DNA of 64,000 bases, from the NCBI GenBank assembly GCA_028023455.1, contig JAQFVV010000112.1, positions 622,001 through 686,000 of the forward strand. The letters are read 5' to 3'. The stretch's first letter is position 1; each line of letters begins with the position of its first letter. The position numbers and the translations under genes were made by a program. Under the pieces are notes generated by a model that saw only the letters and a program-made list of their open reading frames with translations, did not search any database and was not told where the DNA came from. Of this stretch, positions 20,673 through 33,497 are shown in pieces. The stretch comes from Epiperipatus broadwayi. Taxonomy: Eukaryota; Onychophora; Udeonychophora; Euonychophora; Peripatidae.

Positions 20673-22439
20673 TTTAAGTGTTGTGAAACTTCTACTGAAT
20701 GCTAGCAACCTAAAATGAAATAAAGTCATAAATTTTATTTGGATAATCTTACCGAGTCAGATATTTTGATTTATATGATCAATAAAGTGATTCCAATACG
20801 CACAAAGGCTGTACATGATATCTATTAGAAAACTCTAAAAACATTGGAAATTATTGCAGCTTTTGTCAAATTTTACTTTAGCCTGCAGGAGCAATGTTTG
20901 TATGTCTTTAATGTTGTCAATTTGTCGTTATCATTGTGAGCTACACGTATATTTCCGTTTAAACTTTAAGTCTGAACTAACAAAAAAAACTTTTTATTTT
21001 AATGATTAAATGTTGACATGTATTTCTTCCCACTGTCTATAATAGACAGGTAGGTTTTTTTTTTTTTATGCTTAATGTAATTTATTATTATTGTTATTTA
21101 TTTATATGCTTAATCTCCACAAGAACGTCTCGGAGATCTTGGTATAAATTATATCAAATCGGTAATATTATTTATTTTGGTATTATGTTAAAAGAAAAAT
21201 GGATATCCTCGAGCTCATATTATTAGTTCAAATTAAATATTTTAATATTATGCATTAATTAATAATAATAGATAGACGCATGGAGATATTTATGCCAGTA
21301 TGCAGAATAGTTAAACTTACTTCAATATTCATAATTCTCACGAGTAATAGATTCGTTTAAATTTAATTATTGTTAATATGACATTTTATTGTTTCATATG
21401 ATTTAGAAATCATTTTATATATGACCGTATATTCGCGTGTGTGTGCACTGTCGTAAACTATTTTACCAAATTTGTATTTTTATTTTTCTATCGTTTTTGG
21501 TTTGGTGCCGTATGTTAAAGGAAGATGAAGAATTAAGAGTTTGTCTGTTTATAGATTTGTTTATATATGAAATGCGTTGAGTACATTTGAATGAAGAAGC
21601 GATCGAAGGGATAATTTTTGCTATGTGGATTGAGCAATACTCTCCTTGATTACTTACTTGCTAAATCGTGGGTGGTAGTATATTTTCTTGTTTGATAGCA
21701 TATGATGAGATAGTTGTATTTCTTAAATGAAGTGGCAAATGCCCCATTTATTGATGATAGATAAGTCGGCTGAGTTCCGCAACATTTGTGTCCTAAAAGT
21801 TGGTAGATATTTACTGAAGAATTAAGTTTGAGTTTGGAGTTTGGTTAACCCTCACGCGCGTATATGTGAATATTTATTTATTGTTATTTCTGTCTCCTTC
21901 TTTATTCCGGCGTAATTATCGTCAGGTAATATATGTTGGCTATATCAGATAAACGTTTTATGGATTTCTATAAAATACTTGAAATAAGATTATTAAATAA
22001 AGATTGGCTTGCTGCACCAACCATATTCCGATCGAGCTATAATTAATAAATGCTTTGTTTTGTGATCTTACAAATGCGCACACACTCGGAAATATGATTA
22101 AATTAGAGGTGTAGAAAGAAACCATCCCTGAAGTTGTGAGTTCTGAATAACTTGTTAGGTCATCGCACATATTGTCATTATCTCATTATTATCATTATTA
22201 ATTCATTCTCCGGTATGAGCATAATAGTATAATAGAATTTTATTTTATTTAAAGCTAATTTAATAAAGTTATTATTAAATGTCACATTACAGATATAGAT
22301 TTGCAGGCATATGAAAATTTTTTTTACTTTCTCTAATACAAAAGGTAATAAAAATTGTCACTTGGATTTATATAGCAAATGTTAAGCTACTAATATCCAG
22401 CAATAATTTTATAGCATCAATTGATTCTTTGGTAAGGAT
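20673..22439. other. Intron sequence without recognised genes
   Basis: I see no coding sequence or repeat pair. The part 21840-21960 is slightly richer in CpG than its surroundings. It lies between the two LINE portions. Confidence 0.4.
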
Positions 22440-24360
22440 CAAATGATAACAATCATAAAAGCACATAGTAGTGGAAATATTAGTTTTACAGGAAATGCAT
22501 TGCATAAGGCAGGGAAAAGTTGAAAAATGGAAGGCAAGAGGTTTAGATGATGGGCAGCAGAGATGGTGATTAATTTGGGAAATAGAGCTAAATTTAATCT
22601 ATTGTCATGTTTTAATAAGATGGTATAGAAGACAGAATTCCCAGATAACTGCAACAATACAAGAGTGAGATTATTATTTAAAGGAAAGAGTAAAAACTCA
22701 AAGAAAGATAAACAATTATAGACCAATAATGGTAACATTGGTGTGATATAAAGTTTTTGCATATATGGCGACTAGAAGGGTGGCGAAATGGATCGAAGAA
22801 AAATAATATAGTGGGAGAAATGCAAGGAGTTTTTAGAATGGATAGGCATATAGGAGATGGTTTATTTGTAGTTACACAACTTATAGAAATGAGTAGGAAT
22901 AGCAGGAGGCAATTATATATGGTATTTATAGATACAGAGAAGGCATATGATAGAGTGAATATAAATAGATTATGGATAAGTTTAGTAAACTTGGGCATGA
23001 ATGGGGTTTTAATGGATCTTATTAAGAGATTGTATGAAAATAATTATTATATGTATCAATTAGGAAATATGGAATCACAGTTAGATTTAAAAATGAAACG
23101 AGAGAAATAGAAAGAGCAATGGAAAATAGGGAGGATATGGAATTTGTGCTGAAGACTTATGCAGGGGTAGGTAAAGAGATGGAGATCAAAAATTAGTGAA
23201 GAAAAATCAAAAGTAATGATGGTAAATGCTGGGAAAGAAAAGAGAAAGAATTTTTCTTGGGGGATATAAAGTTAAGTGTGATAAATATGTATAACTATTT
23301 GGGAATTGTCTTAAGTAATCAGAGGAATTGTTTGGAGGAATGGGAAAAAAGTTGATAAATGAAACAAAGGAACTGACAAAGAAATTAACAGTGTTTTTAT
23401 ATAATAAGTATGATGTAGTAAGAATTGTATGAAATGAGTAGTAGTAGCAGACTTAACCTATGGTAATGATGTGTTATGTGTTAGCAAAGATGTTTTATAT
23501 TACTTAGAAAAAGTATAAAGAGAAGAAAAAGTATAAAGAGAAGTAGGAAGACATACATTAGATGCACATGTGTGGCCACAAAGGAGGCTATTCAAAGAGA
23601 AATGGGATGGTCACATTTGTATATGAAAGATGCAAAAAAGTAAAATGAAAATATTTGGTAGATTACAATTTATGGATAGTAAGATAATAGTCAAAATATT
23701 ATTTAATTGGGTTACAAATAAAGAGCAGGCAACAAGATAGGTGAGAAAGGTAATACAGTATGCAGAAGATTTGGATAAAGACTTATGTCAGTATACTTGT
23801 ACAAAGGGTAGGATGATTCTGTTAGAAGGATTGTTGAGTGTTATAGTGGCAAAGACTGGATAGAAAAATAGATGTATTAATAAAAAATAGGGAGCTGGAG
23901 AACTAGTATGGAGAGTAAAATGAGCTTAAATATATATAGATGTAAACAGAATATTGGATGTGAGTTATTTTATGATAATAGCAGGGAAAGTAGTTTACTA
24001 TTTAAGGCTTGAACAGGATTGCTAGCAACAAGGGAATATACACATAAATGGGAAAATGTGATTGATTTAGTCTGCAAGTTATGTAAGGAAGGCATGGAAA
24101 GGCAAATGCTTATAAGCAAAAAGGATACAAATAGTGAAGTTGTGTGAGAGTTAGTATAGACCAAGTGATTGTACAGAAAGTGGTTTATTGGTCTTTATGC
24201 TGAGGTTGCAAAAAGATAAGAGGGTCTAGATACAAAGGCCATGGAGTGAACAAAGATTGGGGGAAAATCTTAGAGTAGGGAATGGAAAGGGAAGGTGGCT
24301 AACCGGTTTTTCTTGGACATATTACTCAGAGATCTTCAATAAAGGAATAGCCATATCACA
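22440..24360 (+). mobile_element. CR1-like LINE, RT and 3' end, heavily decayed
   Basis: About 22690-23110 encodes RT N-terminal blocks: NNYRPIMVTLV, then an R-x5-W region, then a 117-aa open piece with IVGEMQGVFRMDRHIGDGLF and LYMVFIDTEKAYDRVNINRL (the RT motif A aspartate). About 23130-24240 parallels the LINE at 7232-8430 (thumb, Cys/His knuckle), with many stops. The 3' UTR (GTGGCTAACCGGTTTTTCTTGG) matches that of the first LINE. It may be the missing 3' half of the LINE at 17060-19480, with about 3 kb inserted between, or an independent copy. Confidence 0.8.
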
Positions 24361-26002
24361 TTATAAGCATGCAATTATCCTTGATTATTATCAGAAATAG
24401 TTTGCTATTGCTTGCCAGATTTTTTACATGGTTTATTTTATCATTTCAAAACTTTGAGTTACATCATAATCTTTGATGTTATTAAGATTATATATCTTAA
24501 TATCAGTAATAATAACTCATATCATCCTATGCAGTGTAAAGCAAGCAAGTTCAAAGGCCAGGATCAATTCTGTATTTTAAAAAGATAATGACAATCAAAT
24601 ATTTTACTGATTGAAAATTTATAAGTTGGAGCAGTTGAATTGGCAGAACTGGGTGGTCGTCTGAACTTTAGAATCATCCACTCTATTACTGCACTAAACC
24701 TTGCATGGTAATACTTAATTGAGAAACAGAAATAAAATATCAGTTTAGCTAAGTGAATAAAAATGTTGTGTTCAATCTCCCCTAGGGGTGCTTTAATAAT
24801 GAATTGATTCATCTTAATGATGTAATGGTACAATTCTAAACACTGACATGCTAAAATTAACTGTATTGAGATGATTATAACAATTGCAAATCATCACCAG
24901 TGAGGATGAAGTGGATTGTCTTGATGGGAGTCTGGTGGCAGACTACCTATAGCTCATTGCGTGTAAAAAACTTAAGAGGTGAATTTTTAAGAGGTCAAAC
25001 AACATTTAGCAACAATGCCTCAATCTGTCTAATTTGATAGTCAGATCATAAGCAATAATTATTCAGATATTTATTAAAAGATAATTGATGAAATATGTGC
25101 ATACTAAAATTGTATTAATAAAACAATAATGAGTGGCAATAGAATAACTGTGTCAGACTTGGCCAGATTGATATATATATATATAGTGATGACCACGTAA
25201 AGTTGTCGACACACATATATATTTATTAATAAAATTAGAAAGTAATAAAGGTGAAATAAATTAGCTAATAATTTTTTTTTAAAAAAAAGAAAGGAAGGAA
25301 AAGAAAAATTGAAATTCTAATGTCAAAATTACTGTGGATTGTGTAATAGTAAGAGAAGGGGAGGGGGGCTGCATAAATAAAGAAATGTGTCTCTTTCTCT
25401 CTTGTAAGTCAAATGCTAGAAAGTTATTTTGTTTATTGTGGGAGAGGGGAAAAGGAAGCATAAAGAAATGCGGGTCTTCTCTCTCATTAAAAAAAAAAAA
25501 TATTATAACAAATTAAAATAAATGTAAAACGTAAATGTGAAAAAAAATGAATGAATTGTAAACTTTAAATAAAATAAATGTAATATGTGATATATAAAAA
25601 AGAAACAATATGGCCGTAGGTGTGAAAGTCTGTTGGACAAATTAAATTCCACGGACAAAGAAATGTTATCAATGGAAGATCTTGGCCTGATCTGTTAAAT
25701 TAATTGGGACTTACATTCCAGCCACTAATTAAATAAAGAAACGTAATGATAAGAATTGGTTGGAAATCTAAGTCTTAATTAAAAATTTTAAAAACAACGA
25801 ACAAAGAAAGAGATTAATAAAATTACAATTTTTGTCTGGCATTGCTAGTAGAGACTTTAGAGAAGCAACAGCTAAAAGAAAATGGAAGAAGTGCAAGGCT
25901 AGTGGCGTTAAAGGGACATGGGTTCGGATTCAAGCCGTCTCATCACTGACTCACAATGTAAGATCTTTGCCTGACCTGCTAGAGGGATCGCCGCTTCTGT
26001 AG
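24361..26002. other. Intron sequence, low-complexity and unassigned
   Basis: Contains a TA run (25171-25187), A-rich tracts at about 25270-25290 and 25490-25560, and a tRNA-promoter-like pair (GGCTAGTGGCGTTAAAG near 25902, GGGTTCGGATTCAAGCC near 25920) that is too close together to be a functional pol III promoter. No gene recognised. Confidence 0.4.
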
Positions 26003-26233
26003 CTGTCAATTGAAACTCAACCTAAAGAATCAACTGGCAAACTGGATGAAATAACCCCACAAACTGAGGAAGTTAATAGAGAACCTAAGGAATCAACAAG
26101 CAAAAACTGGAAAGAAATAACCCCACAAATGGAGGAAGTTAATCAAGAGCGCTCGGGAGAAATACCCATGGGACAATTACAGCAAAGCCTAGGTAAAAGC
26201 ATGCATGCGTTTTCATTTGTCTACTATTCATAA
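26003..26233 (+). other. Short open frame with an internal 21/22-residue duplication
   Basis: A stop-free stretch of 76 codons with no good start. It contains two tandem units, PKESTGKLDEITPQTEEVN and PKESTSKNWKEITPQMEEVN, encoded by about 63 and 66 bp. The frame is kept across the duplication. Downstream (26461-26475) is a purine tract followed by TG, as at a 3' LTR edge. It could be the end of a retroelement gene. It is not a kinase exon, because the flanking exons already join. Confidence 0.35.
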
Positions 26234-26460
26234 CTAAATATAAAATTAGTGATTTGATAAAATAGAACTCTATCAACAGGACTTTAAGAACTTTATATCT
26301 GATCTATTTTCATATATTTATTATAGCCATGTATTTTATAAGTGTGTGTTTATTATTATTATTATAATGTAATTTTTTATATAAAGTGTGAATATTTTTA
26401 TTAAACATATTTGTCATTAAATTTTGTATCCTTGCTTTATTCTCCTATCACCAAGCTACG

Positions 26461-26922
26461 ACAGGGGGGAAACTGTAAGTAGTGATTAAAGGGGCATACT
26501 GATTTGTTTAAGATATTCATGTGCTGCTTGTTTGTGCGGAATCCCAATTCTAAAAAATAAATAGCAAGCACTGGACATTCGCTAAGTTTCTTTGAAATAG
26601 TTTGCTCTGTTCAGCAGCCGAGAGTTTTGGCTGGGAAAAATAACGCCAAGATAATATGTACGTATTGCCTTGGGGTTCAGTCAAGGGTATAGATATGAAG
26701 TTAAATTTGTATCTGTATTAGCTCTCTGCTTGTATTGTAACGGCGTTGGTTAAAATAATGAATAAGATAATAAAGAATCTAAGTTGAAAACAATAAATGG
26801 ATAAAGAATCAAAGTCGGAGAAAGAATTAAAGTATAATAAAGTATAATGTAGAATAAAATAATCGAAATAAATATAGTTGAAAGTACAAATAATTACTCA
26901 ACCGTACGAATAACCATTTCCG

Positions 26923-26930
<8 letters not shown>
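26461..26930 (+). repeat. Possible partial 3' LTR after a polypurine tract
   Basis: ACAGGGGGGAAAC (26461-26473) is followed by TGTAAGTAGTG, the geometry of a PPT and LTR start on the plus strand. I found no matching 5' LTR in the window, so this is tentative. Confidence 0.3.
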
Positions 26931-26958
<28 letters not shown>

Positions 26959-29900
26959 AGCCCTTGGATTTGTCCAAGGCTCCATCTTTTTAGGTTAGCT
27001 ATGAAAGAGAAAGTTCCATCCAAATTTTCCTCATAATGTATTTTTTTTTCTTTTAATAAAAAAAGATTTTAGCAAAGACTGAGTTTGAACCCATATTGAT
27101 AAGGGATTGTGTATGTTTGACTTAGTAAGCAATCTAAAAATTTATTGTTAATATGTTTATAACCAGCGGATTATTTTATTTAGGGGACACATTAATATTA
27201 AGAATATATTAGAAAAGCAGGATTAAGCATTTGTTGATAGGGTGACTGAGAAAAGGAAGATGTGTGACTATTAAAAACTACATGGGATAGTGATGATGAG
27301 TGAAAATTGTTTTATAATGAGTTATAAAGAAACAGTTCATGAAAATAAATAATAATAATAATAATAATAGTATAGTTATAATAATAAAGGATTACAATTA
27401 AGGATTAAAGCATTAAAGGTTAATTTAAAAAAAATTATTTCTTCCTTTTTTTTTTTTTATAATCTTATTATAGATTTTTATTTTAAAATTTACAATCAAA
27501 AATCATTTCTTATCATGTTGTAAGGCAATTTTTAAATAAGAAATTAAAATCATTTTTAATAGGTTAATATTAGCAGCCAAGTTTAATTTAAAGTCTGAGT
27601 TTGAAACAGCTGCAATATATATTTTGTTTCATTATTAAATGGAAAAAGTAAGATTACTGTTCTGTTATTTGCTTTTGAGTATGGGTTTCATTGGTTTTAT
27701 ATTACTCAGTTAATTATTGGTCTCTAAAAGACACAGGCATTTAAATAATGCCAATTTTCACCAAGGAATTTAAGTGGACTATTAATTTAGACCATTAACA
27801 ATGAATGGTCTGTCAAATGTTAAAAATTAATTGGAAATTATAGCTGTTAAATTGTAGGGTTAATTGTGTCTGTTTAAGATACAGATAAGGAATGTGTGCC
27901 TGGTTTTCTGAAAGGGCAAAAAGGTTAAAATTAATTGAGAAGGGGGAACATGTCAATTAATTAAGAAAGAGAAAGTGAACAGATGGATTTTCTCTATAAA
28001 AAGCTCTTTTTGTTTTTATTGGGGGACTGATCTAATAAGTGACAGTTTTCTTGCATCGACTGAGAGAAAAACTGTCTTATAAAATTTAAAATCGTTTTTA
28101 TTGTAATTTTTGTCTCTTCAGAATAATTTGGCTAAATCTAACATTGTCTTAAGAAAAGACAATGTATAGTGAATAAATTTTTAAGTGGGCACATACTCTT
28201 TAACCTCCAGAAGTCAACTAGTCCACAGATGGTAATAAAAATTTAAACCACAGAAGTTAAAATTTGAGTTTAATATCATTTATATATATGCAAATAGTAA
28301 AATTTAAAACTCAAAAGTTTGATGTATATGTAAGTCAATTTAAATATATAAAATGAATTCAAAATGGAAAAGGACAATCAAAAATCAACAGACCTATACT
28401 GTGAAAAAGTTAAACGAATGCTATTTAAATTTAATATGCATAAACTTAAAATTGAGGAACTCTTTCAACAATATACAAATCATATATATAATGCCAGAGG
28501 AACCAAACTATCAAAAGAACTTTTACTACAAGAACTTATATGCTCCTATAAACCGGTCAAGGAGGAATGAAAAAAAAGAGAGAAAAAACAAATCAGGAAC
28601 CTGGAAGGACACCCACTAAAAGACTTATATAAGTATAATTTTTTATTATTATTCACTCTTTATGTGTGTAGGACATTTAATATATATTTTAAAAAATGTG
28701 TGTAGGACATTTAATATAAAAAAAAAGAATTTCTTCCTTAATAGTGTATCATGTATATCATCTATTTTAAAATTAATTCATGTAATAATTACCATTGTAT
28801 TATTTTGGGGGTAGAGATTGATTTCAGATGATTTTATATATGTTTATTTAAATGCTTTTGCTGTTATTGTCATTTTGGGGGTAGGTGAAATTTATATCAT
28901 GTCGTTCTGATATGCCTTATTTAAAATGCTTTACAAACATTTTTTTTTTCTCAATTTAAAAAAAAAAAACACTTAGAGATATTATTGTTAGCATCAGAAG
29001 TTATTGTCAAATGCTTAGACTTATAAATGAATTGCTTGTCTATTGAGTTGCATCATCATCATTTTTATTTTATTTTATAAAAGTGCATGGAAATAGTTTT
29101 GAGAATTTTGTGCGCATTTCTTATTGTTTATTATTATTGTTATCATAGATTTAAGGCCAGAAACAAGCTGATTTATGCTTGGAAAATTTATGGGCTCATA
29201 TTCCAGTACACTAATTTGCGAGAATATTAAGGTTGTGAAAGTTTTACTTGTATAATTTGATGTTTCGACCTGTATGTGTGTGGATAGACAAAAATCTCCA
29301 CAAAACTCAGTGAAGTCTAGCTCACTAATATTTATGTGATATTCATAAAGTATTTGAACCCAGTGGAAGAGTTTTCCCACTTGAGTATTCTCTACACCGT
29401 AAGAAGGTTTCTTATTTTGATGGCCAAAGGTGATTGGTATACCTATGTTTTTATATGACTAGCGATAAAAATCCTAGCATATCTCAACCTTAGTGAAAAG
29501 GTTCTCTCTTATTCGGGTCACTGCCTGCCTCATATTAATATTTGATATTCCTTACGTGTGTATGAGAGGATAGCCATGATAAGCATTATTATAAGTATTG
29601 GATACCAGGTCGCAAACTCAATTTAATGTCAGAATGAATGCAGATAATGTATGTGCGATTGGTGTATTTGAATATTGTTTTTGTAGATTTGATTTAGCAT
29701 TCGAGCCAAAAATAATTAAGTTAATAACTGTTAAGGGTTAAATAAAGCTTACAAATGTTTAAGTCTAAGCGTGAGCAATGCGTATATAAATTTATTTAAT
29801 AAATATTTACATGGCCAGCTGAGAACTTCGCTGGAAAGGTAGTATTGTTAAAATATTATTATGTTATAAGAACATGAACATATAGTGGGTGCACTATGAT

Positions 29901-31952
29901 GATGTTTGGTCTTGATGCCAATTTATTTGCAATGACTTAGTCTCATTACTATTAATATATCTCTGTTGTAAAGATTAGGGCAAAAGAATATTTAATCAGG
30001 ATGATAGGATAAGATCAAGAAATTTGCGAGTGAATATTAACTTTAGATTTGTTAACTAAAATTATTAAATTTAATTAGGGAGAAATCGATCATGTATTTT
30101 CTAAAATATATCAGTAATAAAAGGGAAAGCATTGAACACAACAGAAATTGGTATTCATTATGTTTAAGATAAAATGAAAGCGTAAATATAATGTATATGT
30201 TTTTGTATTGAATTATAGTTTGTTAAATAAAATTTGTTATTTGTTTTAAATAAAATTTGCGTGTGTCTTAAAATGTTTTTGTGAGTTCTTATTATCTAGA
30301 TATTTTCAATCCAATCATACATCGATATATTATTATTATTATTATTTGAATTATCATGTGCATAACTAATATTTAGTAAAACTATTTAAAAGGTTAATTT
30401 CAAATGCTTAAAATTACCAAATAATCTAATATTGTTGAAATATAAATCGTGAAAAGAGATAATATTGAGCGATAGCGAGTGCAAAGGGTGGGCATAAAAT
30501 CCTTTCTCCATCCGTTGTATTCAAACCTCTCTAGACGCATTTTGTTTTTATATAATTTTGTTATAATTTGCGACTATGTTTTATGATGTGTTTATAATGA
30601 TTTAATAAGCTTAAAATATTCCAGCTTTAATGTAGATTGATAGTAAACTGCATTAAAGACAACCGAGATCACCTTGGAGGCGATCATGAGAGGAGTGTTT
30701 ATCACCAATAATATGTCGCAGCTTATTCGATTTCCACACCTAATTATTCGAAAAACCCTGAGAAGAGATTGTAATGAGAGAAAGGAGCTAGCAAAAATGT
30801 AAAATGTAATGATAAAATAAATAATAGTGTAATAGACATATGGATATGAAATTGATGGAGGAGTGGATCAGGAAGGTGGAGATGAATATAGAACTTTATA
30901 ATTAGAATAAAATTTAATTGTAGCTTTAATCATAGTGAATGGGGAATGCGCTGAGAATAACCTGGAATTCTTAAAGATATTAATATTGTCAATTTTAATG
31001 CGTTCTCAGTGTTCTCTAAATCGATTGTGTATTAACCCATTCATGAAATATTATTACTAAGAGTATTGAATTGAGATTTAACCTGTATATTGTATTAGAG
31101 TTGCAATTTGGCGCCCTGGCAATTAAGCTTATAGATGTTCTGTATCATCATCATCATCTCAGTAGGCCTCAGAAATAGTGTCAGCTGGGAATGATGAAGT
31201 ATCCATCGATCCATCCTTAAAATGTTGTAATTGGCATGCAATTTATCTGCAAGTGTGTAAATGCCATATAGATTTGAATATAGTATAATCAATCCATAAC
31301 TGGATGTGCGATCATTTAAATAAAATTCTCATTGGTTAGAATAAAGTTATAATTAGCTTAAACTATCCAATAATATATATGATATTTGTAAGCTCTCCCA
31401 ATCGTTTTAGTTATATTTAAAATTCAATGTGGATGACCGATCGAGAGATTGCAAAATGCGTTTTATGTTAATTTAATAAGTTTTTATAAAGTTAACAAAA
31501 TAAAGAATTACTTTTCATTTGTTTGAATTGATTTTATTTAGTTACAATTGGCTTGTAACGCGGTCGCACGAAGGAGATTATATTTAATTTATACGTATGA
31601 AATATATTAGTCTATACATTGTACTTGAGAAATTATTGTATTAAATCTATACTTAGAAATTATTTAATCTATACTTATTATACTAGAATATATATAATTG
31701 ATGCATCACATATTTAATTGATACTTAAGAAATGCATCTTTCGTTAATTTATAATACACTTAAATTTTCATATTTCAAAATACCAATAATATTCTTTAAA
31801 ATTTCATTTGGTTAGAATATATATACAATGACTCCATATTTAAATGCAGAAGGGTATACTAATATTTTGTTTTTAATAATAAAATCTTTGTTACAGTATT
31901 ATCAATTTTATAAATTGCTTTATTACATATTTATCATTATTTTTTAATCCAG
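26931..31952. other. Intron sequence, mostly unassigned
   Basis: Starts with an (AT)n run (to 26957). There is a TATA-like CTCTATAAAAAGC near 27993. At 28364-28570 is a 68-codon basic open frame of unknown nature (SKELLLQELICSYKPVKEE end). A tandem pair of about 30 bp (TGTGTGTAGGACATTTAATAT) lies at about 28661-28721. A tandem pair of about 70 bp, each beginning TTTTGGGGGTAG, lies at about 28799-28930. The TATA, basic ORF and G-runs could be debris of an LTR element, but no terminal repeats were found. Nothing recognisable at 29000-31950 beyond short ATC repeats (31145-31157). Confidence 0.4.
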
Positions 31953-32108
31953 GCTCCACAATAAAGGAGTGTATTTCAAGATGGGGTTGAGGAAGATGGT
32001 TAACAGGAAATCCTGCAAAGACCTTCACAAAGAGCTGCGTCTGGAAGTAGATGGAAAGCCTGTACCTCTCCCACCAGTTGAAGGGATAATCATTCTTAAC
32101 ATTCTAAG
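31953..32108 (+). CDS. DGKQ: Diacylglycerol kinase theta-type, accessory-domain exon 2
   Basis: 156-bp exon, acceptor TTTTTTAATCCAG, donor GTACTT at 32109. Starting with the last base of the split Arg codon it encodes LHNKGVYFKMGLRKMVNRKS, CKDLHKELRLEVDGKPVPLP and PVEGIIILNILS, the central DAGKa segment. KMGLRKM and the LEVDGK-LPP block follow the invertebrate DGK-theta pattern. It ends in phase 2 (AG|T, Ser) and joins in frame to the exon at 38092. Confidence 0.97.
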
Positions 32109-33211
32109 GTACTTTTTATTTTATGTATTTAAATAATTCTATTAAGTCTGTAAATAATTTGCAGCTTATCAGTATATATCATTGATAATAGAAACTATTC
32201 ACAGAACAACCATAGTTATTCAGCTTGGTTATTCTATGAATATGTTTATATTATCCACATTAAATACTTAATAAGCTGTGAGTTATTTATATACTTGGTT
32301 TAACTTAATGGAATTTTATTTGAATATTTGAAACTGTAATCTGGCTTTATAAAAGTCACTGCTAATAAAAAGTTTCAGTCTTCTCGAGTGTCCATACTTC
32401 ATTACTATGTAACAAACTGATGGTTAGATAAAAGTGGTCAGATTTTTATCAGACAAATAGTTTAGCATTGATATAAGAAAAGGTGGTTTTATTTTCAAGT
32501 TTTTTTAAATGATTCTTTGGGGCTCTGGCTTTTTAAATATCATTATAATGCTTTTGGACTTGATTATTCCATGAATAGATTTATATACAAACAAGCAATT
32601 ACAGAATTGCAAGTCAAATGTAATTATTGAAGTAATCAAACCTCTGCTGATGTCAAATCACTGATATTAAAGCAATGATAAAGATAAAATGGTTACATGC
32701 AATCTCTGTTTGTAGAGCTAATCAAATTGGTGATATTATTTAGATTAAAATTCAAATCAGACTCCAATAAAAACAAAATCTTTTACAGCACAACCATGTA
32801 TTAATCTTCACTACTCACTGTGATATTGCATGATGTTTCTTTTCATTAGCATTTACTCATAAACAAACATGGTCATTCTAATTTCAGAATAAAAAAAAAC
32901 AAAAACAAGTATAGCAAAAAAGTAAAAAATTATAAAACCAAGACAAATAAAGATTAGAATCAGAATTCCTGCATATAAACATAAAGGATGGAAATGCTAT
33001 TGCAAAATGCACAAACACTGTAACAGAGTTAGTGTAGAGAGATTATGGATAGCATGAAATGTTTTTAAGTCCTCTATTAACCTAAATGTCTGAAGATAGT
33101 AAGATAAAAGAAAACAGAGAGAGAGAATAAAAGAAAACTAATATTGTTTAATGCAGCATTTTAGATAAATGTAAATAAACATTGTTATGAGCAAAGGGTG
33201 GGATAATATGT

Positions 33212-33497
33212 AATAAAATATATTTTACCAGAGTATGTAGACAATTATCAACTATTACGGTAATAAATCTTCACTATAAAACAATATTTATGACTTTGCT
33301 GAGCCAGGATTTTGATACAGCATTTATTTGTCAAAGCATAACTATAGTGAATAATAAATACATATTGTTGTACTTTGATAAATATATGCTCTATCGACAG
33401 GTTGGCTCAACAAAATAGCAAATATTGCTTTGTACCAAATATTTATTATTATAATAGTTTATAATTGTCTACATACTCTGATAGAATATATTTTATT
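33212..33497. repeat. Foldback element, about 140-bp arms
   Basis: The left arm from 33212 (AAAATATATTTTACCAGAGT) and the right arm ending at 33497 (read in reverse, AAAATATATTCTATCAGAGT) match imperfectly along about 140 bp each, with only a few bases between them. Shared inner blocks include GAGTATGTAGACAATTAT and a GCTGAGCC/GTTGAGCC block. Transcribed in the pre-mRNA this would form a long hairpin. Confidence 0.8.

Larger units (their letters stand above)
7020..31952 (+). other. DGKQ: 24.9-kb DGK intron filled with transposable elements
   Basis: The donor is GTGGAG at 7020 and the acceptor is TTTTTTAATCCAG ending at 31952. The flanking exons are contiguous in DGK-theta proteins (FNSR|LHNKG), so no coding exon should lie inside. 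The listed LINE, PLE, LTR and dispersed-repeat features account for about half of its length. Confidence 0.85.

Noticed and set aside
26003-26233. Extra kinase exon, because a GTAAAA donor-like site follows CAAAGCCTAG
   Set aside because: The exons at 6819 and 31953 already join in frame at a conserved DGK junction, and the peptide is unlike any DGK.
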